A stretch of 64,000 nucleotides of DNA from Alphaproteobacteria bacterium (GTDB lineage Bacteria; Pseudomonadota; Alphaproteobacteria; Caulobacterales; Caulobacteraceae). Below, piece by piece: positions 25,688-32,766 of this stretch. The notes beneath the pieces were generated by a model that had not been told where the DNA came from, did no database searches, and saw nothing but the letters and a program-made list of their open reading frames with translations. A program made the position numbers and the translations under genes. Position 1 is the stretch's first letter. The number at the start of each line of letters is the position of its first letter. The stretch lies in contig JAHJME010000017.1 of NCBI GenBank assembly GCA_018821435.1, positions 1 through 64,000 on the forward strand. Reading direction: 5' to 3'.

Positions 25688-26276
25688 ATGCCATCCGCTC
25701 CCCTCCGCGCCCGCGACCTGCCGATCCCGCCGATGGACAAGTCTTCCGGCGACAAGCTCACCGCCTTCACCTGGGCGATGGGGGACCTGATCCTGGCGCG
25801 GATCGCCGAGGGGGAGACGATGAAGGCGATCACGGCGGATGCGCGGATGCCGGCCTATCGCACCGTGTTCCGGTGGATGCAGGTCGTGCCGGACTTCGGG
25901 ACGCAGGTGGCGACGGTGCGGGCGATGCTGGCGCAGACGCGGCTGTCGGAGGTGGACGCTTGGCGGCGGCTGCGCAAGGACCAGCGGCGTGAACGGCGCG
26001 TCGGTGATCGACGCCGTGGCGCCGCCGGGCGCGCCGTCGGTCAGGACGCTATATGGGCGGGTGCGGAACTGTCCGGGGTTTCGGGCGGCGTTCGTCGACG
26101 CTTGCGACTGGCGAAACGCCTGGCTGGCGTTCCAGGCCGAGCTGGTGGTCGACGCCGTGGGGGAGTGGCGGCTGAGCATCCCCGCGGCGAATGCGAAGAT
26201 CGCGGCGCTGAAGGCGCGTCGAGGCCGGCTGACGCCGAAGATCTACCGAACGCCGCCGAGCCGCTCTGGGCTCTAG
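25688..26276 (+). pseudogene. frameshifted HTH protein resembling phage terminase small subunit
   Basis: From ATG 25688 the frame encodes MPSAPLRARDLPIPPMDK and an HTH unit ILARIAEGETMKAITADARM with PAYRTVFRWMQVVPDF, typical of terminase small-subunit-like DNA-binding proteins. After LRKDQR (about 25987) the conserved continuation (VNGASVIDAVAPPGAPS, VRTLYGRVRNCPGFRAAF, WLAFQAELVVDAVGEW, ending at TAG 26274) is in another frame. Removing one base at 25988 would join the two. A second HTH-like unit in the second half mirrors the first (RTVFRW / RTLYGR). It may be a decayed phage-derived gene, a programmed shift or a sequencing error. Confidence 0.7.
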
Positions 26277-26353
26277 CAAGGCTCCCGCCCTCGCCTCTCC
26301 GATCAAGCTTGGCTATCGTCGGAGGGCTTTCCACGACCAGCCCAGAGCCCCCC

Positions 26354-27028
26354 ATGAACCCCTTCCCCGACGATATCTTCACCGAGCCGGAGGACGTCGA
26401 TCCCGACACGCTGGCGAACCTGGGGCCGTTGGCGCCGCTGGCCGGGGTATGGGAGGGGCGCAAGGGGATCGACCTGAACCCCAAGGCCGAGGGGCCGGAG
26501 CGGCGGGCGTATCTGGAGCGGATCGAGATGCAGCCCATCGACCCGCAACCGAACGGGCCGCAGCTGCTGTACGGCCTGCGCTACCACGTCCACATCGCCA
26601 CCCCGGAGGAGGACACCACCTTCCACGACCAGGTCGGCTATTGGCTGTGGGAGCCGAAGACCGGGCTGGTGATGCAGACGCTGGCGATCCCGCGCGGGCA
26701 GGTGGCGCTGGCGAAGGGTCAGGGCCAGGCGGGGGATGCGACGCTGGTGGTGCGGGCCGAGCGCGGGGGGCCGGGCTATGGCATCTGCTCGACCGACTTC
26801 CTGGAGTGGGCGTTCCGGACGGACAGCTACGAGCTGGAGATCACGTTCCACGCCGACGGGAGCTGGAGCTATGTGTCCGACACCATGCTGGCGGTGCGCG
26901 GCCAGGCCGCGCCGTTCCGCCACCGCGACGTCAACAGGCTGACCAAGGTGGGCGAACCGACGCTGAACCCCCTGGCGCGGATCGCCCGGGGCGAGACGCC
27001 GCACCTGAAGGTCCACGGGCTGGGCTGA
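26354..27028 (+). CDS. heme-binding beta-barrel (nitrobindin-like, FABP/DUF1794) protein
   Basis: 224 residues from ATG 26354. The start of the barrel is LGPLAPLAGVWEGRKGIDLNP, where GxW is the family hallmark; later strands include LLYGLRYHVHIA, FHDQVGYWLWEPKTGLVMQTLAIPRG and GSWSYVSDTMLAVRG. The terminal region lacks a clear axial histidine context that I can assign. Nitrobindin-like proteins bind ferric heme or other hydrophobic ligands. The frame is open into the upstream pseudogene, but the composition and the family start make 26354 the beginning. Confidence 0.8.
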   Translation: MNPFPDDIFTEPEDVDPDTLANLGPLAPLAGVWEGRKGIDLNPKAEGPERRAYLERIEMQPIDPQPNGPQLLYGLRYHVHIATPEEDTTFHDQVGYWLWEPKTGLVMQTLAIPRGQVALAKGQGQAGDATLVVRAERGGPGYGICSTDFLEWAFRTDSYELEITFHADGSWSYVSDTMLAVRGQAAPFRHRDVNRLTKVGEPTLNPLARIARGETPHLKVHGLG

Positions 27029-27044
27029 GGCGGTCCGACTCAGT

Positions 27045-27184
27045 GCGCGCCGCAGGCGCTGTCTTGTTGTCCACAAACCACACGAACGGCACGAACAGGC
27101 CGAGCCCGGATCGAGCGCCGTGGCCTCTCCTGATTGTTCGTGTGGTTCGTGTTCGTGGACGAATCTTATCGGCGCTGACGCGCC
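27045..27184. repeat. dispersed hairpin repeat family 2, copy A
   Basis: An imperfect palindrome of about 140 bp. It begins GCGCGCCGCAGGCGCTGTC, has a left arm CCACAAACCACACGAAC and right arm GTTCGTGTGGTTCGTGTTCGTGG, and ends GGCGCTGACGCGCC. The same plan occurs at 31440-31582. It fills the gap between two convergent genes, where it may act in termination of both. Confidence 0.85.
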
Positions 27185-27201
27185 ATCGCGGTCGACGGGT
27201 T

Positions 27202-27477
27202 CTAAGCCTTCACCCCGAACCGCTCGGCGTTGCGGGCGCGGGCCTTGGCGGCTTCGACGTCGCGGTCTTTGGGCGGAGCCTGGGTTTCCAGGTCGTGCAG
27301 CAGGCGGGCGCCGGCTTCGAAGACCTGCTGGACGGCGGCGTCGAAGGCGGGCTGGTTCGCCTTGGACGGGGTGTTGAAGCCCGAGAGCTTGCGGACGAAC
27401 TGGAGCGCGGCGGCGCGGACCTCGTCGTCGGTCGCTGCGGGCTCGAAATTGAACAGCGTCTTGATGTTGCGGCACAT
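27202..27477 (-). CDS. DUF2277 domain-containing protein
   Basis: 91 residues from ATG 27477: MCRNIKTLFNFEPAATDDEV, then QFVRKLSGFNTPSKANQPAF, ARLLHDLETQAPP. This is the compact DUF2277 family of small cytoplasmic bacterial proteins of unknown function; length matches. It converges on the beta-barrel gene with hairpin repeat copy A between them, and faces away from the crotonase gene. Confidence 0.88.
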   Translation of the reverse strand: MCRNIKTLFNFEPAATDDEVRAAALQFVRKLSGFNTPSKANQPAFDAAVQQVFEAGARLLHDLETQAPPKDRDVEAAKARARNAERFGVKA

Positions 27478-27550
27478 GGCGGGGCCTCCGTTCTCGCGCA
27501 TTAGATAGCGACAGGGGACTGGGTTGGAAGCCCAATGGCCATCGAGGGCC

Positions 27551-27593
27551 CCCTCCACCGCTTCGCGGTCCCCCTCCCCCATTGGGGGAGGAA
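27551..27593. repeat. dispersed palindromic intergenic repeat, copy B
   Basis: CCCTCCACCGCTTCGCGGTC followed by CCCCTCCCCC-att-GGGGGAGGA. Nearly identical to the element at 1-43. It lies in the 5' region of the crotonase gene, 39 bp before its start codon, so it may be part of the leader transcript. Confidence 0.75.
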
Positions 27594-27631
27594 TGGTAAG
27601 CTCCGCAAAACACGCAAGGGAGAGCGCCGTC

Positions 27632-28426
27632 ATGGCCGTCGTCACCACCGCCGATGTCGGGCACGTCCGGACGATCACGCTGAACCGGCCGGAGAAGAAG
27701 AACGCGCTGAGCCTGGAGCTGGCGTGGGGCGTGATCGCGGCGGTCGAGGCGGCGGCGCTGGACGACAACGTCTGGGTGGTGGCGATCACCGGCAGCGGCG
27801 ACGCGTTCTGCGCCGGCCTGGACCTGACGCCGGACACCGAGCCCTATTCCCCCTATTCGCCGCAGACGACGCAGCTGGACGACATCGGCTGGGTCGGCCA
27901 GTTCCTGCTGGCGGTGCGCAAGCGCTGCGACAAGCCGGTGGTGGGCGGGATCAACGGCGTGGCGGTGGGCGCGGGCCTGGGGCTGGCCATGGCCTGCGAC
28001 GTGCGGCTGATCGCCCGGCGTGCGCGGCTGATGGCCGGCTACACGCGGATCGGCGGGTCGCCCGACGCGGGGCTGACGATCACCCTGCCCCAGGCCATGG
28101 GCTATGAGCGGGCCATGCGCTTCATGATGGAGAACCGCACCGCCACCGGCGACGAGGCGGTGGCGTGGGGCCTGGCGGGCGAGGCGGTGGACGACGCCGA
28201 TTTCGCCGGGCGGCTGGCGGCCTATTGCCAGGAGCTGTGCGCCTGGTCGCCGATCACGCTTCGCCTGCTGAAGCGCGGGATGGTCAGCGCGAGCTCTGGC
28301 ACGGACATGGAGAGCCAGCTGCGCCTGGAGGTCTCGAACATCCGCCGCGCGTTCGGCAGCGAGGATGGGCAGGAGGCGCGGCAGGCGTTCCTTGAGAAGC
28401 GCAAGCCGGTGTTCCAGGGGCGGTGA
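27632..28426 (+). CDS. enoyl-CoA hydratase/isomerase family protein (crotonase)
   Basis: 264 residues from ATG 27632 with AAGGGAGAG upstream. Crotonase fold: TLNRPEKKNALS near 20, AITGSGDAFCAGLDL near 55 (oxyanion hole), GINGVAVGAGLGLAMACDVRL near 110 (second oxyanion loop). The two catalytic glutamates of true enoyl-CoA hydratases are both replaced (GAGLGLA where GGGCELA is usual; GYTRIGGSPDAG where the second Glu is expected), as in isomerase-type crotonases such as PaaG. It is therefore unlikely to be a simple hydratase. The stop overlaps the ATG of the next gene (TGATG). Confidence 0.85.
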   Translation: MAVVTTADVGHVRTITLNRPEKKNALSLELAWGVIAAVEAAALDDNVWVVAITGSGDAFCAGLDLTPDTEPYSPYSPQTTQLDDIGWVGQFLLAVRKRCDKPVVGGINGVAVGAGLGLAMACDVRLIARRARLMAGYTRIGGSPDAGLTITLPQAMGYERAMRFMMENRTATGDEAVAWGLAGEAVDDADFAGRLAAYCQELCAWSPITLRLLKRGMVSASSGTDMESQLRLEVSNIRRAFGSEDGQEARQAFLEKRKPVFQGR

Positions 28427-28821
28427 TGACGGCGTTTCGAAAGCTGATGGTCGGGGCGGCGATGCTGGCGCTGGCGGCGTGCGAGCCGGCGAAGACCACG
28501 CGCCAGCCGCAGCCCGCGGCCGAGCCTCCACCAACCGAACGCACGTACCCTCCCGGCGGGACGGCGCCGGGTGCGAGCGCCAAGGACGACGCGACGTTGC
28601 GGGTGGTGTTCCAGTGGCGGCTCAAGCTGGCGCGGACCGGGCAGCCGGCGCGGGAGAGCGCCGTGGGCTATGTGCGCGCCGACGGCAGCTCGGGCGGGGT
28701 CATCCTGATCAACGGCGAGGGGGCGGTGATCCAGCCGATCCCCGGCACCCTGGGGCCGGACGCGGCGGCGGTGGCGCGGCGTTGGCTGGAATCGCGGGGC
28801 TGGGCGCTGGCCAACCCCTGA
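28426..28821 (+). CDS. putative lipoprotein of unknown function
   Basis: 131 residues. The N-terminus MTAFRKLMVGAAMLALAAC is a lipoprotein signal with lipobox LAAC. A Pro/Thr-rich linker is followed by a small mixed domain (LRVVFQWRLKLARTGQ, GGVILINGEGAVIQPIPG). The start codon overlaps the stop of the crotonase gene, so it is translationally coupled. Function unknown. Confidence 0.6.
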   Translation: MTAFRKLMVGAAMLALAACEPAKTTRQPQPAAEPPPTERTYPPGGTAPGASAKDDATLRVVFQWRLKLARTGQPARESAVGYVRADGSSGGVILINGEGAVIQPIPGTLGPDAAAVARRWLESRGWALANP

Positions 28822-28843
28822 AGATCCGCCGGCGACCTGGCGG

Positions 28844-29134
28844 CTAGCGCGGCGGGGTGGTGGGGGCCGGACCGGTGAGCGGGGTCGAGCCCATGTGGTC
28901 GTCGGACGCGCCGGACTTGGCATCGGTCATGGCGCCCGCGCCGGTGGGGTTCGGGTCGGCGGAGCCGGTCACGGCGCCGGCCGCGCCGGTGGAGGCGTTC
29001 GGCTGGTCCGGCGTCGGGGTGTCGCCGACCGGCGTGGTCGCGTCCGGAGGCGCGGCGGCGTTGCGCTGGCACGCGCTCAGGCCGGACGCCGCCACGGCGG
29101 TGGCGGCCAGGACGATCAAGACGAGGTGGCGCAT
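28844..29134 (-). CDS. small putative lipoprotein, Pro/Ala/Thr-rich
   Basis: 96 residues. Signal MRHLVLIVLAATAVAASGLSAC with lipobox LSAC; the rest is low-complexity Ala, Pro, Thr, Gly and Asp (PNPTGAGAMTDAKSG...) without a fold that I recognise. Probably an unstructured envelope lipoprotein. It lies 63 bp upstream (in its own direction) from nothing obvious; the DsbA-like gene ends at 29198 on the same strand, so the two could share a transcript. Confidence 0.55.
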   Translation of the reverse strand: MRHLVLIVLAATAVAASGLSACQRNAAAPPDATTPVGDTPTPDQPNASTGAAGAVTGSADPNPTGAGAMTDAKSGASDDHMGSTPLTGPAPTTPPR

Positions 29135-29197
29135 GTCCGGTCCCTTTGGTGTCAGGGACGGAATGGCCGGCGACCGCCAAGGTTCACGGGGACGGGC

Positions 29198-29839
29198 TCA
29201 TTTCGGCGGGCCGGCCCGGCGGGCGCGGCGGACGGCGGCGCTGAGGGCGCGGTCGTCGAGGCCGCCCTGGATCAGATAGGGGCCGACCAGATAGGCGGGC
29301 GTGCCCTGCAGTCCCAGGGAGAAGGCCTGGAGGCGGTGGCGGCCGAGCTGGGCGTCGATGGCGCGGGCCTCGGTGCGCAGGTCGGCCGCCAGTCGAACCG
29401 GGTCGGCGCCGGCCTGGCGCGCGATATCGGCGATGCGGGCCGGGGTGAGCTGGCCCCGCGCGGCCATCAGGGCGTCGTGGACCTCGGCGTAGCGGCCCTG
29501 GGCATGGGCGGCCAGCGCCGTGCGGGCGGCCAGGTCCGAGCCCGGCCCGCGGATCGGCCAGTCCTTCCAGACCACGCGGACGTTCGGGTCGATGGCGATC
29601 AGGCGGCTCAGCGCCGGATCGGCGCGCTTGCAGATCGGGCACTGGTAGTCGGTGAAGATCACCACGGTGACGTCGGGCGTCGCCGCCCCGACCGCGGGCG
29701 ACCCGGCGTCGTTCAGCACCTCGGCGACGGCGGGGGTCAGCTCCAGCTTGCGACCGGGCGGCGGCGACCACTGGAGGACCGCATAGGCGACGAGGCCAAT
29801 GGCCACCGCGAGCGCGAGGGAGAGACGGGCCGGCTTCAC
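29198..29839 (-). CDS. DsbA-family thioredoxin-fold protein
   Basis: 213 residues with an N-terminal membrane anchor or signal (LSLALAVAIGLVAYAVLQW). Thioredoxin fold: VTVVIFTDYQCPICKRADPAL near residue 60 gives a CPIC active site, a helical insertion follows, and the cis-proline region is GLQGTPAYLVGPYLIQGG. This is a periplasmic thiol oxidoreductase of the DsbA/DsbG-like group. It follows the 341-aa periplasmic protein gene by 15 bp on the same strand. Confidence 0.85.
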   Translation of the reverse strand: MKPARLSLALAVAIGLVAYAVLQWSPPPGRKLELTPAVAEVLNDAGSPAVGAATPDVTVVIFTDYQCPICKRADPALSRLIAIDPNVRVVWKDWPIRGPGSDLAARTALAAHAQGRYAEVHDALMAARGQLTPARIADIARQAGADPVRLAADLRTEARAIDAQLGRHRLQAFSLGLQGTPAYLVGPYLIQGGLDDRALSAAVRRARRAGPPK

Positions 29840-29854
29840 GCCGCTGGCTATACC

Positions 29855-30880
29855 TTAGCGTTGCCCGCCGGTCTTGGGCGCGCCGGCCGAGGCGGCTTCC
29901 TTGGCGCGGGCGCCGCCCAGGATGCCGGTCATGGCGTAGTTCCCCTCGTGGCAGGCGTATTCGTAGATCTGGCCGGCCAGGGCGTAGAGGCTCATCTCGG
30001 CGCGCCAGGTCTGGGTGTAGTGGACCGGATCCTCGACCTGGAACTCGTAGGCGATCTGGCCGGGCGAGGCGCGGGTGAAGCGCTCGGTGACGCGGGCCTG
30101 GGGCGACAGGAAGATCGGGCCGAACTGGCCCTGTTCCGGATTGACGTTGATCGTCTCGACCACCAGGGCGTCGCCGTCCCACCAGGCGACGCTGTCCCCC
30201 ATCCAGAGCTGGAGGGCGGCGGGGCGATGCGACCCCTGCGCCACGGCCTTGCTGGGGAAGATCGGGATGGCGCGGGTTCCGAAGCCCATCTCGACCACCA
30301 CCACCAGGGCGTCGGGCGACTGCACGATCTGGTAGTTCGAGTTGTAGACGTTGTTGAGCATGCCCGGGCCGCCCGAGCCGCGCGAGCCGATCAGGCAGCG
30401 GTCGTTGGGCGCCAGCTCCTCCGGCCCGACCGGATCCATGCGCTGGCTCCTGGCGGCGGCTTCGCGGGTGCGCTTGCGGCCGAGGTCGGTGAGCGGCAGG
30501 CGGCCGTCGGGCGTGTCGACGATCCAGGAGGTGCGGTACTGGCCCTTCACCTTGGCGTAGGCCGAGCCGCCGTCCATGAACACCATGCTGTGCGCGGGAC
30601 CCACCGCGCCCTCGGGCGGCGGGCCGGCGTTGGGATCGATCGGCTTGGCGTCGGCCTCGGCGGCCTTCTTGTTCGGGTTGGCGTCGGCCAGGGCCTTGGC
30701 CTGGGCGTCGGTGAGGGTGAGGCCCTTGAGGCTGGCCGGTCGCTCCAGCCAGGTCAGCGAGGCGTTGGACCAGGTCCCGGTCAGGTCGGGGTGGCCGTCG
30801 GCCGTGCGCGGCGCGGGCTGCGCCATGGCGGCGCTTCCGGCCAGGGCGAGGCCCAAGGCCCCCAACAGCATCGATTTCAT
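29855..30880 (-). CDS. conserved hypothetical periplasmic protein
   Basis: 341 residues from ATG 30880. A signal peptide (MKSMLLGALGLALAGSAAMA) is followed by RTADGHPDLTGTWSNASLTW, a motif I associate with large families of uncharacterised exported proteins of alphaproteobacteria and acidobacteria. Other conserved-looking parts are NDRCLIGSRGSGGPGML, WWDGDALVVETINVN and YEYACHEGNYAMTGILGGAR at the C-terminus. No catalytic function can be assigned. It precedes the DsbA-like gene by 15 bp and may be its client. Confidence 0.75.
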   Translation of the reverse strand: MKSMLLGALGLALAGSAAMAQPAPRTADGHPDLTGTWSNASLTWLERPASLKGLTLTDAQAKALADANPNKKAAEADAKPIDPNAGPPPEGAVGPAHSMVFMDGGSAYAKVKGQYRTSWIVDTPDGRLPLTDLGRKRTREAAARSQRMDPVGPEELAPNDRCLIGSRGSGGPGMLNNVYNSNYQIVQSPDALVVVVEMGFGTRAIPIFPSKAVAQGSHRPAALQLWMGDSVAWWDGDALVVETINVNPEQGQFGPIFLSPQARVTERFTRASPGQIAYEFQVEDPVHYTQTWRAEMSLYALAGQIYEYACHEGNYAMTGILGGARAKEAASAGAPKTGGQR

Positions 30881-30995
30881 GATCCCGCCTCGTCCATGAC
30901 CGCCAGGCGAGGCTAGCAAAGTCCGTTCGCTCCCGCGCCCCGGATTCCACCACGGGCGGCTCGCCACGCGCCGGCATCCGCGATACGCCGTGGAA

Positions 30996-31424
30996 ATGAC
31001 CAGCAAGCCGACCCTACGCCGCCTGATCGACCTGCCCGGGATCGCCGACCTGGAGCTGAAGGCGGTGATGAAGCGCGAGTTCGCCGAACCGGAGGCGCGC
31101 GCCGAGCACCCGGAGATCGACGCCTGTTCGACGGCGCTGTTCGGCCTGACCGCCGACGAGGCCGAGGCGGTGGAACGGCCTGCCGGCTGGGACAATATCG
31201 ACGCCAAGGCGCCGGCCGCGCAGGTGTTCGCGTTCGAGGACGCCGGCTGGGACGTGCTGGACGACAAGCGCCGGCCGCTGCGGGTGCTGGGCCATTTCAG
31301 CGCCCAGATGTGGCTGGCCATCCGCGGCGTGGCGGGCGAGCTGCCGTTCCAGGGCGAGAGCACCGAGCCCGAGGCCTGGGTGAGCAAGCTGGAAGCCGAG
31401 GCCAAGCGCTTCCGCAAGCGCTAG
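30996..31424 (+). CDS. hypothetical cytoplasmic protein, 142 aa
   Basis: Start taken at ATG 30996 (GTG 30990 is possible; no strong ribosome binding site in either case). The product MTSKPTLRRLIDLPGIADLE is soluble and acidic, with AEDEAEAVERP-like stretches and a WVSKLEAEAKRFRKR basic tail. I do not recognise it. It is followed by hairpin repeat copy B, then the convergent M19 gene. Confidence 0.6.
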   Translation: MTSKPTLRRLIDLPGIADLELKAVMKREFAEPEARAEHPEIDACSTALFGLTADEAEAVERPAGWDNIDAKAPAAQVFAFEDAGWDVLDDKRRPLRVLGHFSAQMWLAIRGVAGELPFQGESTEPEAWVSKLEAEAKRFRKR

Positions 31425-31439
31425 GCGCCCTACAGCACC

Positions 31440-31582
31440 GCGCGCCGCAGGCGCTGTCTCGTTTGACCACGAACAACACGAACCACACGGACGGACCCAG
31501 CCCGGCGCAGGCGTTGCGCGCGCCTCCGCTTGTTCGTGTGGCTCGTGTGGTTCGTGGTTGAATCCTTCGGCGCTTACGCGCC
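31440..31582. repeat. dispersed hairpin repeat family 2, copy B
   Basis: Same plan as 27045-27184: GCGCGCCGCAGGCGCTGTC, left arm ACCACGAACAACACGAACC, right arm GTGTGGCTCGTGTGGTTCG, closing GGCGCTTACGCGCC. It sits between convergent genes, and its right end supplies the stop codon TAA of the M19 gene (31574-31576). Confidence 0.85.
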
Positions 31583-32689
31583 CCAGATGTCCTTGGCGTA
31601 GCGGACGAAGTTGGCGCCCAGGATCTTCTCGATGCGGGCGGGCTTGTGGCCGCGCGCGGCCAGCAGGCCGTAGAGTTTGCGGAACTGGTCCGGGCCGCGC
31701 AGGTCGTCGACGAAGGGGTGGGTGTCGGACCGCTCGCCCGGGGCGGCGATGCCCTTGGCCTTGCGGTCCTCGTGCTCCTTGCGCAGCACCTCCTTGTAGG
31801 CCTCCAGGTCGTCGATGGGGGTGGTCCCGCCGTCGGTGCCGATGCCCACGTGGTCCTCGCCGCAGATGTTCAGCGCGTGCTCGATGTGGGCCACCACGTC
31901 GACCGCGCGGGCGTGGCCCGACAGGTTGAGGAACGGCATGAAGTAGATGCCGACGAAGCCGCCCTTTTCCGCGACCAGGCGCAGCTCCTCGTCGGTCTTG
32001 TTGCGCGGCAGGTCGGTGAGGGCGCGACAGCCCGTGTGGTTGATCGAGATCGGCTGCTTCGAGGCGCGCGCGGCGTCCAGGCAGATCTGGCGGCCGGAGT
32101 GGCTGAGGTCGACCATCACCCGGTTGGCGTTGAGGCGCTCGACCACCTCGCGGCCGAACGGGGTCAGCCCCCGGCCCTCGGGGACGATGGAGCCGTCGCC
32201 CAGCTGGTTCCGGAGGTTGTAGGTGAGCTGGATGATGCGGACCCCGAGGTCGGCGAAGATGTCCACGCGGGCGGCGTCGTCGCCCATCATCGCGGCGTTC
32301 TGGAAGCCGTAGATCACACCGATCTTCTTCTCGGCCTTGGCGCGGACGAGGTCGGCGGCGGTGAGGACCTTGATCAGGTCCTTGGGGTTGGCGCGGACCA
32401 TGGCGTCGTACTGGCCGACGTCGGCCACCGACTGCTGGAACGGCTCCTGCGGGCCGGCCACGTAGCCGATGGTGCAGTTCACCGCGGTCGTGCCCGAGGC
32501 GTGGGCGTCCTTGAGGATGCGCGCGGTCACCGCGGCGCGCTTCGGCTCGTCGTGGTTGGGGTCGATGAGGCCGCCGAGCGCATTGATGACGATCATCCTG
32601 GCGATCGGGTCCGGCGCGGCGGCGGCCACGGCGGGCGAGGCCAGGGCGGCGGCGGAGAGGGCGAGGATCTGGCGGCGGTCGAGCGTCAT
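31574..32689 (-). CDS. membrane dipeptidase-like (M19) protein with degenerate metal site
   Basis: 371 residues with a signal MTLDRRQILALSAAALASPA. It follows the renal-dipeptidase fold: IGVIYGFQNAAMM, RIIQLTYNLRNQLGDG, VMVDLSHSGRQICLDA, PISINHTGCRALTD, FVGIYFMPFL, HVGIGTDGGTTPID. The two later histidines (DLSHS, INHTG) and the late Asp (GTDGG) are kept, but the first HxD motif is replaced by NALGG (36-40) and the bridging Glu by Gln (GFQNA). Dinuclear zinc binding is therefore doubtful. Downstream of and co-directional with an amidohydrolase gene. Confidence 0.8.
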   Translation of the reverse strand: MTLDRRQILALSAAALASPAVAAAAPDPIARMIVINALGGLIDPNHDEPKRAAVTARILKDAHASGTTAVNCTIGYVAGPQEPFQQSVADVGQYDAMVRANPKDLIKVLTAADLVRAKAEKKIGVIYGFQNAAMMGDDAARVDIFADLGVRIIQLTYNLRNQLGDGSIVPEGRGLTPFGREVVERLNANRVMVDLSHSGRQICLDAARASKQPISINHTGCRALTDLPRNKTDEELRLVAEKGGFVGIYFMPFLNLSGHARAVDVVAHIEHALNICGEDHVGIGTDGGTTPIDDLEAYKEVLRKEHEDRKAKGIAAPGERSDTHPFVDDLRGPDQFRKLYGLLAARGHKPARIEKILGANFVRYAKDIWGA

Positions 32690-32766
32690 GGGATGTCCGG
32701 TGTCGGCGGGCGAAGAAGCGGGGCTATGGCGTAGTACGCATCAGGCGGGCGAACCCGCCGGCGCGG

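Noticed and set aside
25592..27028. A single 478-residue fusion of an HTH region with the heme-binding barrel protein
   Set aside because: The two are only accidentally in frame: the conserved second half of the HTH protein is in another frame and has its own stop at 26274, and the barrel protein has its own start at 26354.
27055..27170. SOS (LexA) boxes in the GTTC-rich hairpin arms
   Set aside because: The GTTC units are spaced five bases apart rather than seven, and they are parts of a palindromic repeat at convergent gene ends, not of a promoter.
28895..30916. A 673-codon plus-strand frame
   Set aside because: It runs antisense to a small lipoprotein, a DsbA-like gene and a periplasmic protein gene, each with a signal peptide or motif. 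The frame itself shows none.
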